The notes: generated by a model not told the origin, from the sequence alone. A DNA stretch of 64,000 bases from Daphnia carinata (GCF_022539665.2 NC_081333.1:6880971-6944970); one strand, 5' to 3'. Positions 39,619 through 53,729 are shown, numbered from the stretch's first letter. Numbers and translations: made by a program.

Positions 39619-41240
39619 TTTTGTGGTTACAGACCGCGTCGGTTTCGACATTTCGTTTGCCTTTATTTTTAACCGTAAACGTAAGCACAGCCTCGAAATA
39701 AAGAAAGAAAGAAAAAAAAAACGTTAGCTGGGCGAAGAGGCGAAAGGAGAAAGGACACAAAATGGCCGACTTTTCGATGAGCGATGACTTACGAGGAAAA
39801 GGGAAACGAGCTCTTTTTTTGTTTGTTTCGATATTCGACACCAAACGCTTAAAGAAAAAAAAAAAAATATAGAAGAACACGTTTTCTCTAATTTTGATCC
39901 ATTTTGAAACAAGAAAACAAAAGAAAAACAAAAGGCGAGCTTCGTAGTTTAAAGGGAAAAACGGACCTTAGACAAATGACTGTGTGTTTAGCAGAGAGAG
40001 GGGGGGCTACCGGAATATACGGCTGATTACAGCACATAGGCAAATGAGTTGAGGGGCATAAGTGTCGAAAAGAAGAAAGAAAAAAAAAAAAAAAAAAAGG
40101 TGAAAACGAAGGGGAAATTGGCTGTGAATGTTGTGGCCCGACGCAGCGGCGCCGACCTAAACAGCGCCCGTAACCGCTTGGCACGTTTGTGTGTGACCGA
40201 AATAATCATCCGTGCACCTCTAGCTGTCCCTATCCATTTCCTAAAAAAGGAAATAAATCATCAAAAAAGATGAGAGGGGAGGTAAAAAAAAAAAAAAATA
40301 AAAAAAAAAAAATGTTGATACCTTCACCACAGCGGCTGACTTGTGTGTGTTGAGGCCCTCACAACCGAAACACGCCAAATGACGATCAAGTGGCGGCGAC
40401 GCAATTGAGAAACGACGGTTTTCACGCGCGTTTCAAACTTTGTGTGCTACTTCATTTTTTTTTGTTTTTCTGTTTAGCTTTCAGAATTGTTTATCGTTTC
40501 AATTTTTGAAAGAGAACAAAAAAACAAAAAATGATGTGCACCTCTTCTGCGTGTGTGTGTGTGTGTGTGGCTCGTCTTTGCAATCAATTCGTCATCGTAT
40601 GTCCGACTAATCGGTGCCTCTGAACATTTAACGCTAAATTACCGGGTGGCAATAATAACAGCGATGATGATAGCCTTTTATTTTTTTATTTTTTTCATGG
40701 ATGATCAAGTCATTCGGACAACAAAGCTTTTAATAATGGCGTGTATAATTTAATATAAAAAACAACTGATTTCGGGACAGAACGGACTTGAAATATTCAT
40801 TTGATCGTTAGTTATGTCTGTACTATTAAATATCATTTAACGGGATATTGAAAATTGTTTTTGTTTTTTTATGTTCTTTTAAAAAATGTTAGATTGAAGA
40901 TGTTTACCGACGGGAGCAAGTGGAACGTTTCAATCAGCGCCTGCGCGAATTCGAGGAGGACCAACGATATCGCAGCCACCACGTAGCAGCCGCCGTCGAA
41001 CGCCAATCGCAATCCGAACACAATCCCGACCTTGTTGATGTAAGTTTTATTTCTTTTAATTTTTGTCCTTTAGGCATTTTCCTGTTTCAGGGGCAAATCA
41101 TTAAAAATAAAAATAAAAAATTTAAACCTGATGATTTTTAAATGACTGGGTTATGATATGTAATGTACTAAACACGACGTTTCCATCTTTTCTAGGCGCG
41201 CAAGAAGATGGATCTGTCCGCCGGCCACGCCCCTCACTGA
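24905..41240 (+). CDS. CBFB: Core-binding factor subunit beta (Bro/Bgb-like)
   Basis: Non-DNA-binding partner of RUNX (Runt) transcription factors; it stabilises RUNX on DNA and protects it from turnover. Six exons, 24905-25099, 27167-27253, 29256-29363, 38703-38819, 40893-41039 and 41196-41240, give 232 residues (human CBFB about 182). The family core starts at PRVVPDQKGRFESDELF (residue about 46). It continues through VRYVGFRDRPMEERQ, IVATGTNFQLVF, RFILNGVCAKWRGWIDLDRL and VGCVEFDEEAA, then a charged helix and a short tail. The N-terminal extension of about 45 residues (LLSSMLPYDSMGGMGLYEQ) resembles, from memory, that of arthropod Brother/Big-brother. Introns are 2.07, 2.00, 9.34, 2.07 and 0.16 kb, all in phase 0, so any internal exon can be skipped in frame. 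It is the only coding sequence in about 40 kb. Identification is secure. Confidence 0.96.
25100..27166 (+). other. CBFB intron 1
   Basis: A 2.07 kb intron holding a TC repeat at 25627-25644, a GT repeat near 25860-25881 and several A/T homopolymers. No nested gene is seen. Confidence 0.8.
27254..29255 (+). other. CBFB intron 2
   Basis: A 2.0 kb intron with long poly-T runs near 28480-28556 and a T-tract directly before its 3' AG. No nested gene is recognisable. Confidence 0.8.
29786..29810. repeat. (AT)n microsatellite in CBFB intron 3
   Basis: About twelve TA units without interruption. Confidence 0.9.
33337..33385. repeat. Compound (GT)12-(A)25 repeat
   Basis: About twelve GT units run directly into 25 consecutive A residues inside CBFB intron 3. 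Abutting tracts of this kind can arise from retroposon tails, but no retroposon body is visible upstream. Confidence 0.9.
38820..40892 (+). other. CBFB intron 4
   Basis: A 2.07 kb intron with a CT repeat at 39593-39618, AC near 39225-39253, GT near 40553-40568 and A/T homopolymers. No nested gene is seen. Confidence 0.8.
39593..39618. repeat. (CT)n microsatellite
   Basis: Thirteen or so CT units on the plus strand, inside CBFB intron 4. Confidence 0.9.
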
Positions 41241-44200
41241 GTACATTAACACCATCGGAGTATTTCACAAACCAGAACATCCGCCGATTCTGTTTGCGTC
41301 CCCATTTTTTTTTTTTTGTTCAAAATTATTTCGTCTTTCCACATCAATTGTCTCAACCAATCAACAGTTACGTTTCAGTGTCTATAACAGGTTGAAATAA
41401 TTCGGCTTGTTTTTTATTCGCTACGATTGAGAAACGAAATGTTTTTTTTTTTTTCGTTTCTTTTGTGTTTCATTGCATGATAATGATATATCATATATAC
41501 GCAAGCGATTCGGACCGCTAGTCAGGTCACACTTGAATAATGTTTCACACGCCGCGATGATATTTTGCGTGTGGGTTTCTCTCTATTTTTCTCCAGTCTG
41601 AATATTTTTTTTTTTTTTCCGTGTTCTTTTTTTTTTTTTCTGGAATTTTCCTTTTGTCCAAACAAAAAGAAAAAAGAGATCGCGTGTAGAGCGTGTTTTC
41701 GTTTGATTCTCAATTGAGATCGGAAATTAGTTTTAAATTTTTTTTCCCTATTTAAATTTTTGAAATAGAATGACAATTTCGAACGAGGTTTTTAGAATAC
41801 AGTTGAAAAACATAATTTTTTATACATAAACTGTTTTGATTTTTCGAAAAAAAAAAAGAAAAGAAATAGGCTTTGAAATGATTCGTGTGAATTTGATCGA
41901 AATCGAAACAGAAAATTGGCTAAAATTATTTGTAAACTATAAATGAATTGGATTTTTTTTATTTTTTTATTTTTTTTTTTGAATTCGGCTTTTTGTGTAA
42001 AAACAAAAAATCAACAAAACACAGGCGTTAAAGTTCCTCTCATCCTTTTTATTTCATCCGGAGTGTAGAACATAATCAAAGGTGAAAATCACGAAACAAA
42101 ACTCCTCCTCCATCATTTCATCCCCTCCCATTTAGACCACCTCAACGTTATTATTTACACACACACACACACCCACAAATAATTGTTCTTTGTGTCCTTT
42201 CATCTATTTCTGTTAGTTAACTTCTAATTTGTTTTTTTTTTTTATTGTGGGAGGAGAAGGGGTTTCTTCACGACGTACTGAAATGTTCCCAACAGAAAAG
42301 TTCGAGACACCCGTCATAATTTTTTTGCATAATGAAAATGCACGCACGATTGGGTGGTTGGGTCGTGTCCAATCATTCGGTTATTTTTGCAATAGCAATC
42401 CTGTTGTCGTGCGTGTGAACTGATTTCGCTGTTTGTTTCTTTTGTTCGCGTCTTGTTGTACAGTGTACGTGTGTGTGTGTGTGTGTATGTATCTGTGTGG
42501 CGTCCACATCCAAATATACCGTATATCATATACACATGACGTTCATTTTTTATTCACGTTTCGTTAATTCATTTTAGTTTCGCAAATCCCTATGTCTAAA
42601 ATTAAACGATCTTTTAAAATCTATCCTAAACTAAAGCAAATTTGAATTGCTCTTGAATTTGGCCTGTACGCACAACATCAGAATACCCATAAAAAAGAAA
42701 TGGATTTACATGAAACGTTGGATACTAAAAAATAAAATAAAATGGATGGTTATCGAATATCGTCCGGCTGTCGGATCGGCTAAAGAGACACTCAAGTGAT
42801 GCTTTTGTATTTTATCCTGTTTTTTTTTTCTTTCTTTCTTTTTTTTTCCTGCAAACGATCCGATGCGCAACGGACGTCTATGCGCAGACTGACAATTGCG
42901 CCACAATGTCTAACAACTTAAACGTTCTGATACCTACAGAAAGTTAGACGATCCGTTTTATTTATTTTTTTTTTTTTTCTTGGAGACATAGAAAAAAATA
43001 AATAAGAAAATTTGTGTGTTGTATAATTGACCGGATTTCTTCAGTTTATTGTTATACCTTCCTCCTTTTTTTTTTGTTATTGTCGAATGGCGTCTGCATT
43101 TCCCTTCTTTCTTCACACTGCGCTTCCGGCTAACTATACCGGCTACTTGGTGTATTTATATTCTTACGCCAAATAAATCGATGTCTGTTTTTTTTTTTTT
43201 TCTTTTTTCTCTTCTCTTTTATTCACAATGTAGCTTCTCTTCTTTCGTCTATTTTTTTTTTCCTTCACCTTCCAGTTTAGAGTCGTCTGGTTCGCGTTCC
43301 ATGGCGACATCCGAAAATTGACAGGGGATTTGTTTTCTTGTGATTTCGCGCCGTTCGGTTGAATGTCCCAAGTCACCGGATACGTATTTTCGGATGCCCT
43401 GCAGGTTGGACCCTCTTTTTATTTTATTTTTTAACGTTAGAACTTCCCCCTGGAACGTTGTTGTTACCTAACAGCAGCGAGAAAGCAAAAAAAAAAATAA
43501 GCAGAGAATCGCACAGCACGGGGTCAACATTTTGCGTTCGTTGACTTTCTTTTCTTAACTTTTTTGATGTTCAATAGCAACACATCATCACTGCGTTTGA
43601 TTAAAAACGTTGGGAAAAAGTATGACCCCCTCTAACCGGGTGTTGAAAAAGAAAAGAAAAAATGATATTTCAAAGGAAGAAGCAACAAAAGACGGACACC
43701 CAATCAATAACCGCGCCTCCTTTTTCCCAATGCAACATGCACATGTAACAGTCAAATAAATAATAATAATAATAATAAAAAAAAGGGCCAGGACTAGCAT
43801 TTAAAAAAGGGGAGGAAAGGCTAAATGGAAGGAAAAGTGCGAACGACGAAAGACGTGGACGATTTGACTTTGATTTACCCCCCTCTGAAAAAATATTTTC
43901 ATAATAACACGTTTACACATCATAGCCTTCCGCGTATTGGAGAAAAGAATCACACCTTTCACAGATGCCTATGTTGTTATTCAGAGATAAAAAAAAAAAA
44001 AAAAAAAGAGACGACCCCCATCGTGAACCTAATGACCTCCCGCTGTTCTTGGACACCCCGTCGCCTCGCATCTCTTTTGTATCTTTCTCAAACAACTTAT
44101 GTTTTCTTTTCCTATTTGATTTTGATGTTGTTTAGGAATCCCAAAAGATGACAATCAATAAGGAAAATGCAACGCAACTGTGTAACAACCGTAAATCTCA

Positions 44201-46558
44201 TTGAATACAGAAGCCGTTGAGAACTTTGAATGATGCAACACTTTCAAGTGTCCATCTTGCTACTCTCGTCAACTCGCATAATGTATACACAACAACATTC
44301 ACGTTCGTATCTTTTTTCAAAGCTGAGCCCATTCACAAAAAAAACAAAAAAAAAATTCCAGGTGATAGGCCCAGTTGATACATCCGATGACCGGGGCCTA
44401 AAAGAATGTTGATCCTATCTCTGATGCTGGCAAAGTATTTTCTTTTGATGTGTTACAAGAAAATAAAAAGGGAAATCTACACGATCATCCGGATGTAATG
44501 GGGTTCAGGGACTTGTCCACATTGTCCAGTGGCCATATGATACGCTTCTTTTTTTTCTATTTTGGAAGCTCCCAGAGAGTCTCTTAACTAGGATACAACG
44601 CTGATCCATTGGAACCCATTTTAACGTGTGTACATCAACAAACACGTTTTACTCTCTGCTACTACCAACACACACACAAAAAAGAGAAGTTGGGAATGGA
44701 CGATGGATGGAAAAATGAAAAGGAGAGGGGATCGAAAGTTGGAGGGGTTGCAAAGTTGAAGAGTCTTTTATCAAGATATCAAAGCCGAAAGCTCTTTGTT
44801 GTACTTCAACGTCGTCCTATACAATATGAGCAAGAACATTGCAGCTCAATAGTACACACACATACACACACACACCCAGTGTGTATGCCTTTCCCTTTTT
44901 ATCGAACGCACCCTCTCCTTATGAGTTGGGGAAGGCCAAAATATATATACAGACAGAGCCCACTGGTGTGTGTGTTCTTTGTCGCCATTTAACCTTGTGA
45001 CACGGGCGTTGTAGTAATCACAAAAACGGATTGACGACCAGCCCCCCCCCCCCTCTTTCCTTTCTCCCTTTAGATAGAAAAAAAAAAAAAAAGGGGACGC
45101 GCCTACTATAAACTCTCTGCTGATTACATTAGATGTGAAGCAAGCAGTCAGCTATTTTTTTTTTTTTTCATGGGTGGACAATAGTTCTAAATGGATGTCC
45201 AGCAAAGGAGACATTCCACACTGGCGGCCAAGCGAGCGGAACAAAAAAAAAAAAAAAAAAAAAAACTGACGAAAACATTTTATTTAATTTTTTTTTTTAA
45301 AGAGGAAGAATTTCTATATGTTGGATGCCATCACACATCATCGAGCTGAAAAGTTGACATCATGTCCGTCGCTGTTTAAAATCCATTAAGATTCCGGATG
45401 GTATTATAGCGATAGAAACTCTGCTGTTACGTACAGTATATACATATGTATAAAAGGCTATACACTACAACCACCCACTCCTTCTAAGGTACATATATAT
45501 ATATATATATTAGATATGGGGCGTGTTAGAAAAGAAGTGGGGGGGGGGACATCATCCGTTTGTCACAGTTTCAACGACGTAGGATATATGTACTATACAT
45601 ATAGTGTATATACTCAAAAAGATCGAGTGTCACTTGTTAGGCCTGTTACACTATATCCCAGTGCAACATAATAACACTTTGGGCTTTATATAGAACTGGT
45701 AGTTAACATCTATACAAAGTACTTATAGTATTGAATATCTCTCGTACCTTCGTACTGGAAAAAAAAGAGATGTGTGTATACACCGGTAGTGATGATAACG
45801 ATGTTTGTGTTGTATATATATGCCGAGCGGATTATAAACATAGAAAAGAAAAAAAAATCAAATGAAATTCATCTAGTGAATACAACAGAGGCTGATCGAT
45901 AGCTATCAGATTCGGCTGGCTCTTCTTCTTTTTTATACCGTCGAAAAAGGGACGATGGGAAATGATATAATAGCCGTATAGACCTTGCTCCATGTATTTA
46001 CCGCCGTGATGTTTGTTGAAAGAGAAAAGAACAAAAATAAATACCTCTAACGATATACAGATCAGATAAACAAAACTGAACGGATTTCATTCCTCCTTCA
46101 TTCTGATGCGCTTTTCTTTCCCTCTTGGCCTTCCCTTCTCCTCTCTATTGTACGTCATCAAACTGAAGAAGGGTGAGTTTTTATATGTGTGTGTATATAT
46201 ATATATATATATATAGGCAGCCAAAGGAGAAAAAAAAAACGCTATATCGACAAACAGCAGACACACATCACCGCCCTTCTTTTTTGTCACGATTTAGATT
46301 TAAATTCTTTTATTTAGATATACGGGCGTGCGGAGCCTGTGTTGTTGATGTTTGAATATTTTAACGAGCGCGCGTTTTTTTCTATATGCGCGACTCTTTT
46401 TTTTTTTTTTTTTCTTTTCTCTGCTGCGCGTGTGTGTGTGTGTAGCCTATAGCTATCCGTGTCCAACCAAACTGTGCTGCTAACATCTACCGTAACATTA
46501 GCAACGCTTGTCACGTACACACACAGCACAGTTTCCTGGGCTTCTATACAGCCCAGCA

Positions 46559-46564
<6 letters not shown>

Positions 46565-46589
<25 letters not shown>
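46565..46589. repeat. (GT)n microsatellite
   Basis: Twelve or so GT units in non-coding sequence. Confidence 0.9.
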
Positions 46590-48681
46590 CTCTGCTGTGA
46601 TGCGCCTGCTTCGCTCACCTTCTGATCGGAACGTTTCGAATATTATTTACACGTCGGACAAACCAGCATTATCAGGACTAGTTTGGGGGGAGGAGAAACA
46701 TGACCAGACCAGCAAGCGAGCAAGCAAGTAGTTCTTTTTCTTCGTCTTCTTTCCTATACTGTTGTCGCTGTCCTATGCTCCTGATGGCCCATCCTTATGC
46801 AAATGAAATGGTTGCCTTTCGAAGTTGGGAGAACGCTGCCATCATCAACATCGGATCTATCTTTCTTCTAACTTTTTGTTTTTGTTTTTGTTTTTGTTTT
46901 CTTTTTCTTTTTCTTTTTTTTTTTTATTTTTATAAATACACAAAACAAAAGAGACGACAGGGATATTTTACATAATAGGAATCAACAAAAGATTTCTCTT
47001 CTTCTTCTTCTTTTCCTATACCAGATTATTATTCTACGGCATGTATAATGCAGCCTATTATTACTATTAATATTATAGTCCCCTATATAGGCCTTTACCA
47101 ACAAATATACACAAGACTTTTTTTTTTTTTTTTTTTTAATGTTTCATAACTGTGAATGTGAAAGATCGGGAAGAATAACGTTTTCAGCAGCAATGAAATG
47201 AAAAATGATTTATGTATTTTTATTTGTTCGTGAGAATATATATATATTTTTTTTTCAATCATCACCGGATGTAGCAGACAACAGTACGGACGTAAAAAGG
47301 ATGTGAACGATCGATCGGTATTGAATAATAAAAAAAAAAAAAAGCGTATTTTTTTTTTACGATTTTTCAATTACGTCAGTCAGTATAGAATGATATCAAT
47401 ATATAGGCCACCCTATTAATAAATGTAGGCTGCGCCTCTGTTGTTATTTGCTGACGCGCACAAAAGATTTTCTTTCTTTTTTTTTTAGCTTCCATTTTGA
47501 TCATGGCAGAGTTTGCCTCAATCAATAGATATAAATGTTGCACGGACGAATGAACCGAGCTGCTCGATGCGTCAATATATATACGGACAACTTATCAATG
47601 ATTTACGCACAGAGAATATGTATCTATATATCAAAGCTATTGTATCGAATGGTTCAGGCCCCCCTTCCTTTTTATTTTTGTACCCCCCCTCCCTCTTCGT
47701 CTCTTCACAATCCAGCGGATCGTCGTAAAATTGTGTATACCTGACTGTCTATAATGCCACGCAGATGTAAGTTGTCCTATACATTTACACGTAATATAAA
47801 TATATCAATCCATATACGTATAAGCTTTATTTACCTTGATTCAAATTGATTTGTGTTGCCTCTGTGTTTTGCTTATGTTGGCACCCGGATTTTAATCAAT
47901 TCGATCCACCAATATTATGTGAGTATTTAATCAGTCATGAATTTAGAAAGCCCATCTTTTTTTTTAACTGGCAAAAAAAAAATTAAATAAATAAAACTTT
48001 TCAAAATAGTATTAATAATCTGATTTATAGGACGCCATAGATTTCTAACGTATGACCGAGCTTCGATACAAACGAATTGTTATACGCACAAGGTAAGAAT
48101 AAAAACCAACTCGGCGAGGATAGAAATCAAATATCCGGTTGGATATGTTTTGTATTGTCAAAAATAAATGTAGGCCCTCTTTGATATAACTAGGGGCATC
48201 CGAACTGTTAAGGCCTTTCGTCATTTTTTTTTCTCTCTGTCGTTGAAATATGAAGAAAAATAATAATAAAAAAAAAAAAAAATCAAAAGGTAGTTATACA
48301 CAAAGCTCCTTTTTTTTTTTTCTTCTTCTTTTTCTTTTTTTTTTGTGTAGCTTTTTTAGACGTGCCGTTTCACTCCCCTCTTCCTTATGGTTGTCAGTTG
48401 GTCTCTCTCTCTCTCTCTCTCTCTCGCAGCGGGATCACACGCCGCCATATCCATCCGCTATTGAATTTTTTTCTATTGCACAGTTGACGCGCCCCCCTCT
48501 CTGTAAACTAGATTCCCCCCCGTCCTCACTACAACCCCCTCCTTCTATCCCTTATATGAAATCGTGTTTTTGACAATTCACTCTTTTCGAGTGCACTCAG
48601 CGGCAAGTCAAGCTGTCAACAATTTATACAGCAGCATCTATATATCTCAATACAGACGTCCTCATACACACACGCACAGAC

Positions 48682-48705
48682 ATATATATATATATATATA
48701 TATAT
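48682..48705. repeat. (AT)n microsatellite
   Basis: About twelve AT units directly following a CA-rich stretch. Confidence 0.9.
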
Positions 48706-51700
48706 TTTAAATAATAAATATCGAATAATACACGTCAAAGGAGAAAAAAAAGGAACTATTTCTCCCCTCCACTCACTTGATGTGTGAATAAAGAAATCTT
48801 TTGCCTTTTTTTTTTATGAATAACAAGAACGTTGGAACTGTGACTTTTCCCGTGCTTTTCTTTTTCTTTTTTTTTTTTTTTTTGATGTATAGAAGAACTC
48901 TAGCATTTTTTATTGTAGAGATGTCAACATCTTAACAAGACAATAAATAGAATTTTCGGAAGGAAGTCAAAGTGGAATGTGACGCGTTTCCTGAGAAAGT
49001 GGGGGGGGGGGATATGTCACTGATTTTCTCAACTGATAGTGGACGTGAATCGAAGAAAAAGCGCGGGGCATCCGAGCATTGAAATTCCGTTCTTCGTAAT
49101 AACAACAAGAAATTGTCGCGTCATTGACAGTCAACTGGGCCAAACATTTGATTGCAAATTCCGATAACAACAGACGGTATTCTTTGTACGCAATACGTAC
49201 AAGACCGTTGCGCGCAATAAGGATGAGTGCGCTATATCATCGCCCCCTTTTTTTTTGTTCCCCGTCTATTGTATTGAAACTAACACATCAGCCTTCCATC
49301 TTTTTTGCCCTTCTGTCTGGCCTCAATATGACATTGTACACTTTTTATTTATTTCTCTTATATACGTCATCGTTTGAAAAGAGTTTCTACGCTAACGCGT
49401 CGATATGTGCGACATAGAATAGGATCGCACAGCGAACCGAATAATAATTCTGTCATCATCGTCGACGTCACGCGCAGTCCATTCTCATCATTATCTTCCC
49501 CAACGTTTTGACTATTACAGAGAGAGCTCGTCTATAATGTAGGATAACCGTTTCAACAGTGATTGACAGTGTGACGCAAAAAGGACTCCCCGTCGGCTGT
49601 CTGGAACAACGACGGGTACATCTGCTGGCGCATGAAGCTCGCGTCCTTCATTGATCGCCTTAACGCGAGCAAGGTGTCATCATTATTGCGCATATTTCGA
49701 TATTATGTATATTAAAATATAGTCCGACGGGCTTGGCTTGCTCTTAATGATGAAAATTCAGAAACACACATGGCATGCGATGGGGGGGGGGGGCGGGCGT
49801 TTGATGGAGGCTAGTGGTAATTAGACATTGCATTTCTTATTATGGCAGAGAAGCCTCGTATAAGAAATTCTCGGATTACATTGCGTAGCGGTTTTTATAT
49901 TTTTATTTTTATTTTTTTTTTTAGATGATAGACTTATACGCAATTCACAGTGTTTTCTGGGACCTCAACTCGAAATTTCCCATCATCAGCAGCGGTTCGC
50001 CGCAGCGACTATATCTAGTGTGGTTCCGCTTCAATCTATTGCTGGGTTGCGGTGGTGATGGTTTTAGGTGTAACGGCCACACGAAACCTATACACCAAGT
50101 CGATCGGCTCTATTAGACGTGTAATTATTAAACAATCAAAAACACTCAATCATTTCCTTTTTTCAACGTGTACATCCTTGTGAAATGATGAAGACAGATG
50201 ATTATAAATACGGCGTTGACTTCGAAAAAATTCGTCTACTCCAATTGGAGGACATCAACAGCTGCGAGTGAAGGAAATTCGGTTAGTGGGTGGAGATTGT
50301 TGGCATCACGTGAAAGAAAATTGAAACACGGAAGAGACATTCAAATGTTTTATTTTTTATTTTTTTTTTCCTGTTTTTCCGGGCATGGAAATAATAGGAG
50401 GGCTTCTTCTTTTCACAATTGATCGGCGGCATCGTACAGAATAAGTGATTAGACAAAAGAGCCGGGCAACAGCACGCGCTGGCCTGATACGATAGCTGCT
50501 GCAACATAAAAGCGCTGACACGCACAAAAGGATCCCCCCCCCCCTCTCTCTTAAAAAAAAAAAGAAAACCTTTATTTATATATATTTTTTTTCACTTGAC
50601 ATTTTATGTATAATATGTGATGATGGGAAGCTTTTCATTTCGTCAGATCGAGATGCTGCCACCCGCTCTTGATGGATGGCTTTTCTTTTTCGACTCTCTC
50701 ACCCCGTCGAGCTTACCCCCTGGTGATGACCCACGTCGACCTGTGCCGCCTCATTATTTCTGCTGTTGCCTATATTAACAGGCGCTTCCATAGTTTGCCT
50801 ACCCCTCCGTCTGTCTCTCTGGAACGGACGGGAAAAAAAAGGGACGGCTTGCTTATTTTTTTTTTTTTTTTAAAGAGAAACATCCGACATCATTTTGCAT
50901 TTTGATTGTTAAACGATATTCGCCCATCTCTTGTTTGATAGCCCCAACTTTTTTTGTATGTACCATTAGGCCGGTCTCACTGGACTGGTATTAGGTAACC
51001 TTTCCCTTTGATATATCTGTATATAAAAAAAAATAGAATTGGGTAACAGCTGGCTGGTCATCAACGAAGGGCCAACTCTCAGCAGTCCTATGTTTATTGC
51101 TTTGCTCGCTCAGTGCTGTAATCATGTAGCTACATTACTCTGTGTACATTGATATTCAATTTGTGTGTGTGTGTGTCCACCGTGTAATAGAGTCATCGCT
51201 AGACCGGCTGGCTGAGAGGGACACCCCAAAAAAATTTAGTGTCTCTACGATGCCGTTGAGAGTTCCAGAATTCAATAGGAGAAGCTGCGCGTTCGATAAC
51301 AGGCAGCAGAGAAAACGGCAAAATAAGCTTCTCTATGTTCTGCACTTGCGCCAAGCTACGGATAGCGAGAGAGAGAGAGAAGGGGGAGTGATAAGGGCGG
51401 AGGTGTCGATTCCGTCCGATTAATCCGTCAGAAAAAAATAAAATAAAATAAAAGACGAACGAACAACATGAGCTAAGAGATGAACGTACTTGCAACCCCT
51501 TTTCGCAGCTGAAAATCCTGTTCTCTGTATCTGCTTTCAATACACATCCATTCAAAGTCAATAAGCCGTGTCGACAAAGCTGCTAAAGCAAGTGGCCCTC
51601 TACTTTTCGCTGTTCTGAAAGCCCCTCGTAGTCTAAGCTTCCACCCTAAGCGAAACCGTCCCCCCCACCCACCCATTGCCCATCAGAATTCCATTAATCA

Positions 51701-53729
51701 CGTCCAAGAATCGTTCAACGTTTGCACGCGCCTGAAATGTTGTGATTGAATTGCCCCATCACCCGCCTTTGGCTGCTCTTTTCCCATCGCGCAATACGTT
51801 TCCAAAAAAAAAAAAAAAAAAAAGGGGAAACTGGAAAATAAAATAAATTAAATAAACGCGAAATTTCCATGTATTTATAGTTTGCTGAGGGAAGGTTAAA
51901 GCTTGACCTGAAACATCATCCATATGTAAATGTTGTAATGGGATGTAATCTGTCTTTGAAAAGAAAAAAAACGTCGGTTGTATCCCCCTTGCAGACCTTT
52001 AGTGAGAGATCGCCGCTCTATTCCTCTTGCTTGTTGTATATTTAGCCTTTTTTATTTTATTTTTTCGAGTACAATTTCACACACACGCACATACTACACA
52101 CTTGTACTATACTAGCTTAGTTGTGCTATATATATATACGCTGTTTGATGGGCTATAATGTAATAACTAACAAGCTTTGAGGGAGCCATCTGATGAGAGA
52201 AGCTGTTTGTTTTTCTCATGGGGGATTTTTGGATCAAAATGCTGTGGCACGTTGTGGCTGTTAGTTTAGGGGGTACAACAATATTTCCACACACATGAGC
52301 TGCAATAATCACGAGAGAAAAATACCCGAACAGAGCCATCACCTTTGGGAAATGTTGCTCAACAGCCAAAAGCTGTTTTGTTAACACACGTACGTGACAA
52401 ACAAGAATAGCACGTATTATCTCAAATATCTATATCAGTTCACTGGGGTTCCTTTTTTTTATTAACAATTTGAAAAAAAAAGAAGAAGCGGGAAAAAGAA
52501 ATTAGCTCGACAGTTTGAAACGAAAAGGCACCGTGTCTATTTATAAAAATCAAAAGTGGGCTACTACCAACTGCCGCCCAGCAGGCCACAACGCCTGCGA
52601 ATTGATAAAAATACTCACTCCTCATTCTAAGACACACAAGAGTTCATTCTCTTTCTATCTTCTTTTTGTGTGTGTGTGTGTGTGTGTGTATTCTTCTTTT
52701 TATATTTTCTTTCTATGAGCTTCCTCTTTTTTTTTTCTTTCTATCCGGCCCGTTGGCTGCCACTTCTGTACACGTCTATTTAGCAGAAGTTGAGCCTGAG
52801 AGACCCGGCGCAGTGGATGCGTGTAACAGCTACAATTTCAAGCGCACATCATCTGTAGACATTCTCTTCGTTTGCCTCGTCATTGAGCTCATCTTCTTTT
52901 GTTTTTTGTTTTGTTTTTCTTTTTTGTTGTTTTATTTTTTTTTTGTTTAGAAAAACAACACGCTGTAATATGCGTGTTAAGTGAAGCTGTTATTACAAGG
53001 CAGGGGCTGTTAGCCTAGTACATTACAAGAGTGCTCACATTTCAGATAAAACTTTAATATATTTTTTTTTGTATCATCTCGGTTTTCTTTTGCGTGCGGT
53101 GTGCTGTGCGTAACGTTATATTACATAACACAGTGCTGTATAGGAAGAAGCCGCGAAAAATTTTCTGGTCTGGCGGTCGACCCGTCCCGCAAACCTACCG
53201 TTTTTCTGGTAAATTATAATTTTACTTTCTTTCTTTTTTTTTTTCACCAAAAATTATGAATTTGTGGCTGTTAAAGCTGTTGTCTGCGTGTTTGCGTGAA
53301 CTCTCGCGTTTTTTTATTTGAAATAGGCCGGCTGTGAAACTGTGGCCTCTTAAAAACACGGTGCATAACACCAAGATTCAACGAGCGTTATGTATACCTG
53401 TGTAATCAACGGTTGAGAATGATTAACAGCACAAAAGTCTTGTTTTATTTTTGTACCCAGTGATACGGCAGTTAAAAGAACTTTTGGCTCTGATTTCATT
53501 TTGACGTGACAACCAAAAAGTTCAACGAAAAAAAATATTCAGGCCATATACTAATTTCGAGTTTTTTAAATACATTCGTTCCGCTTCCTAATTCCACCAT
53601 GTATATGCGAGCACAGTTAGGCCTAGTAGATTAAGATCATCATCGTTTAAAACAACAGAAAATGCTGATAAACTTTTCTTTTAATTGACAGTACGAGAAA
53701 CCAATTGCAATCGGGAAGATCTGTAAATA

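Larger units (their letters stand above)
41241..53729. other. Gene-free interval upstream of the DPP10-like gene
   Basis: About 12.5 kb with no supported coding exon on either strand. It begins with the CBFB 3' UTR. It contains AT (near 45494-45510, 46196-46214 and 48682-48705), GT (46565-46589) and CT (near 48403-48424) microsatellites, G or C homopolymers of 9-13 nt and many A/T tracts. Open frames here are short or homopolymer-driven. A good 3' splice site (pyrimidine tract ending TTGACAG) at 53691 lies 39 bp before the DPP10-like start codon. The interval therefore probably holds that gene's promoter and at least one 5' UTR intron. Confidence 0.6.

Noticed and set aside
49925-50116. 63-codon frame directly after a T-tract and AG, resembling an exon
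   Set aside because: No partner exon in phase and no family resemblance; probably chance.
14217-53729. Search for reverse transcriptase, transposase or viral proteins in the long gene-poor intervals
   Set aside because: No frame of useful length shows the expected motifs. Absence is by eye only and short decayed fragments could be missed.
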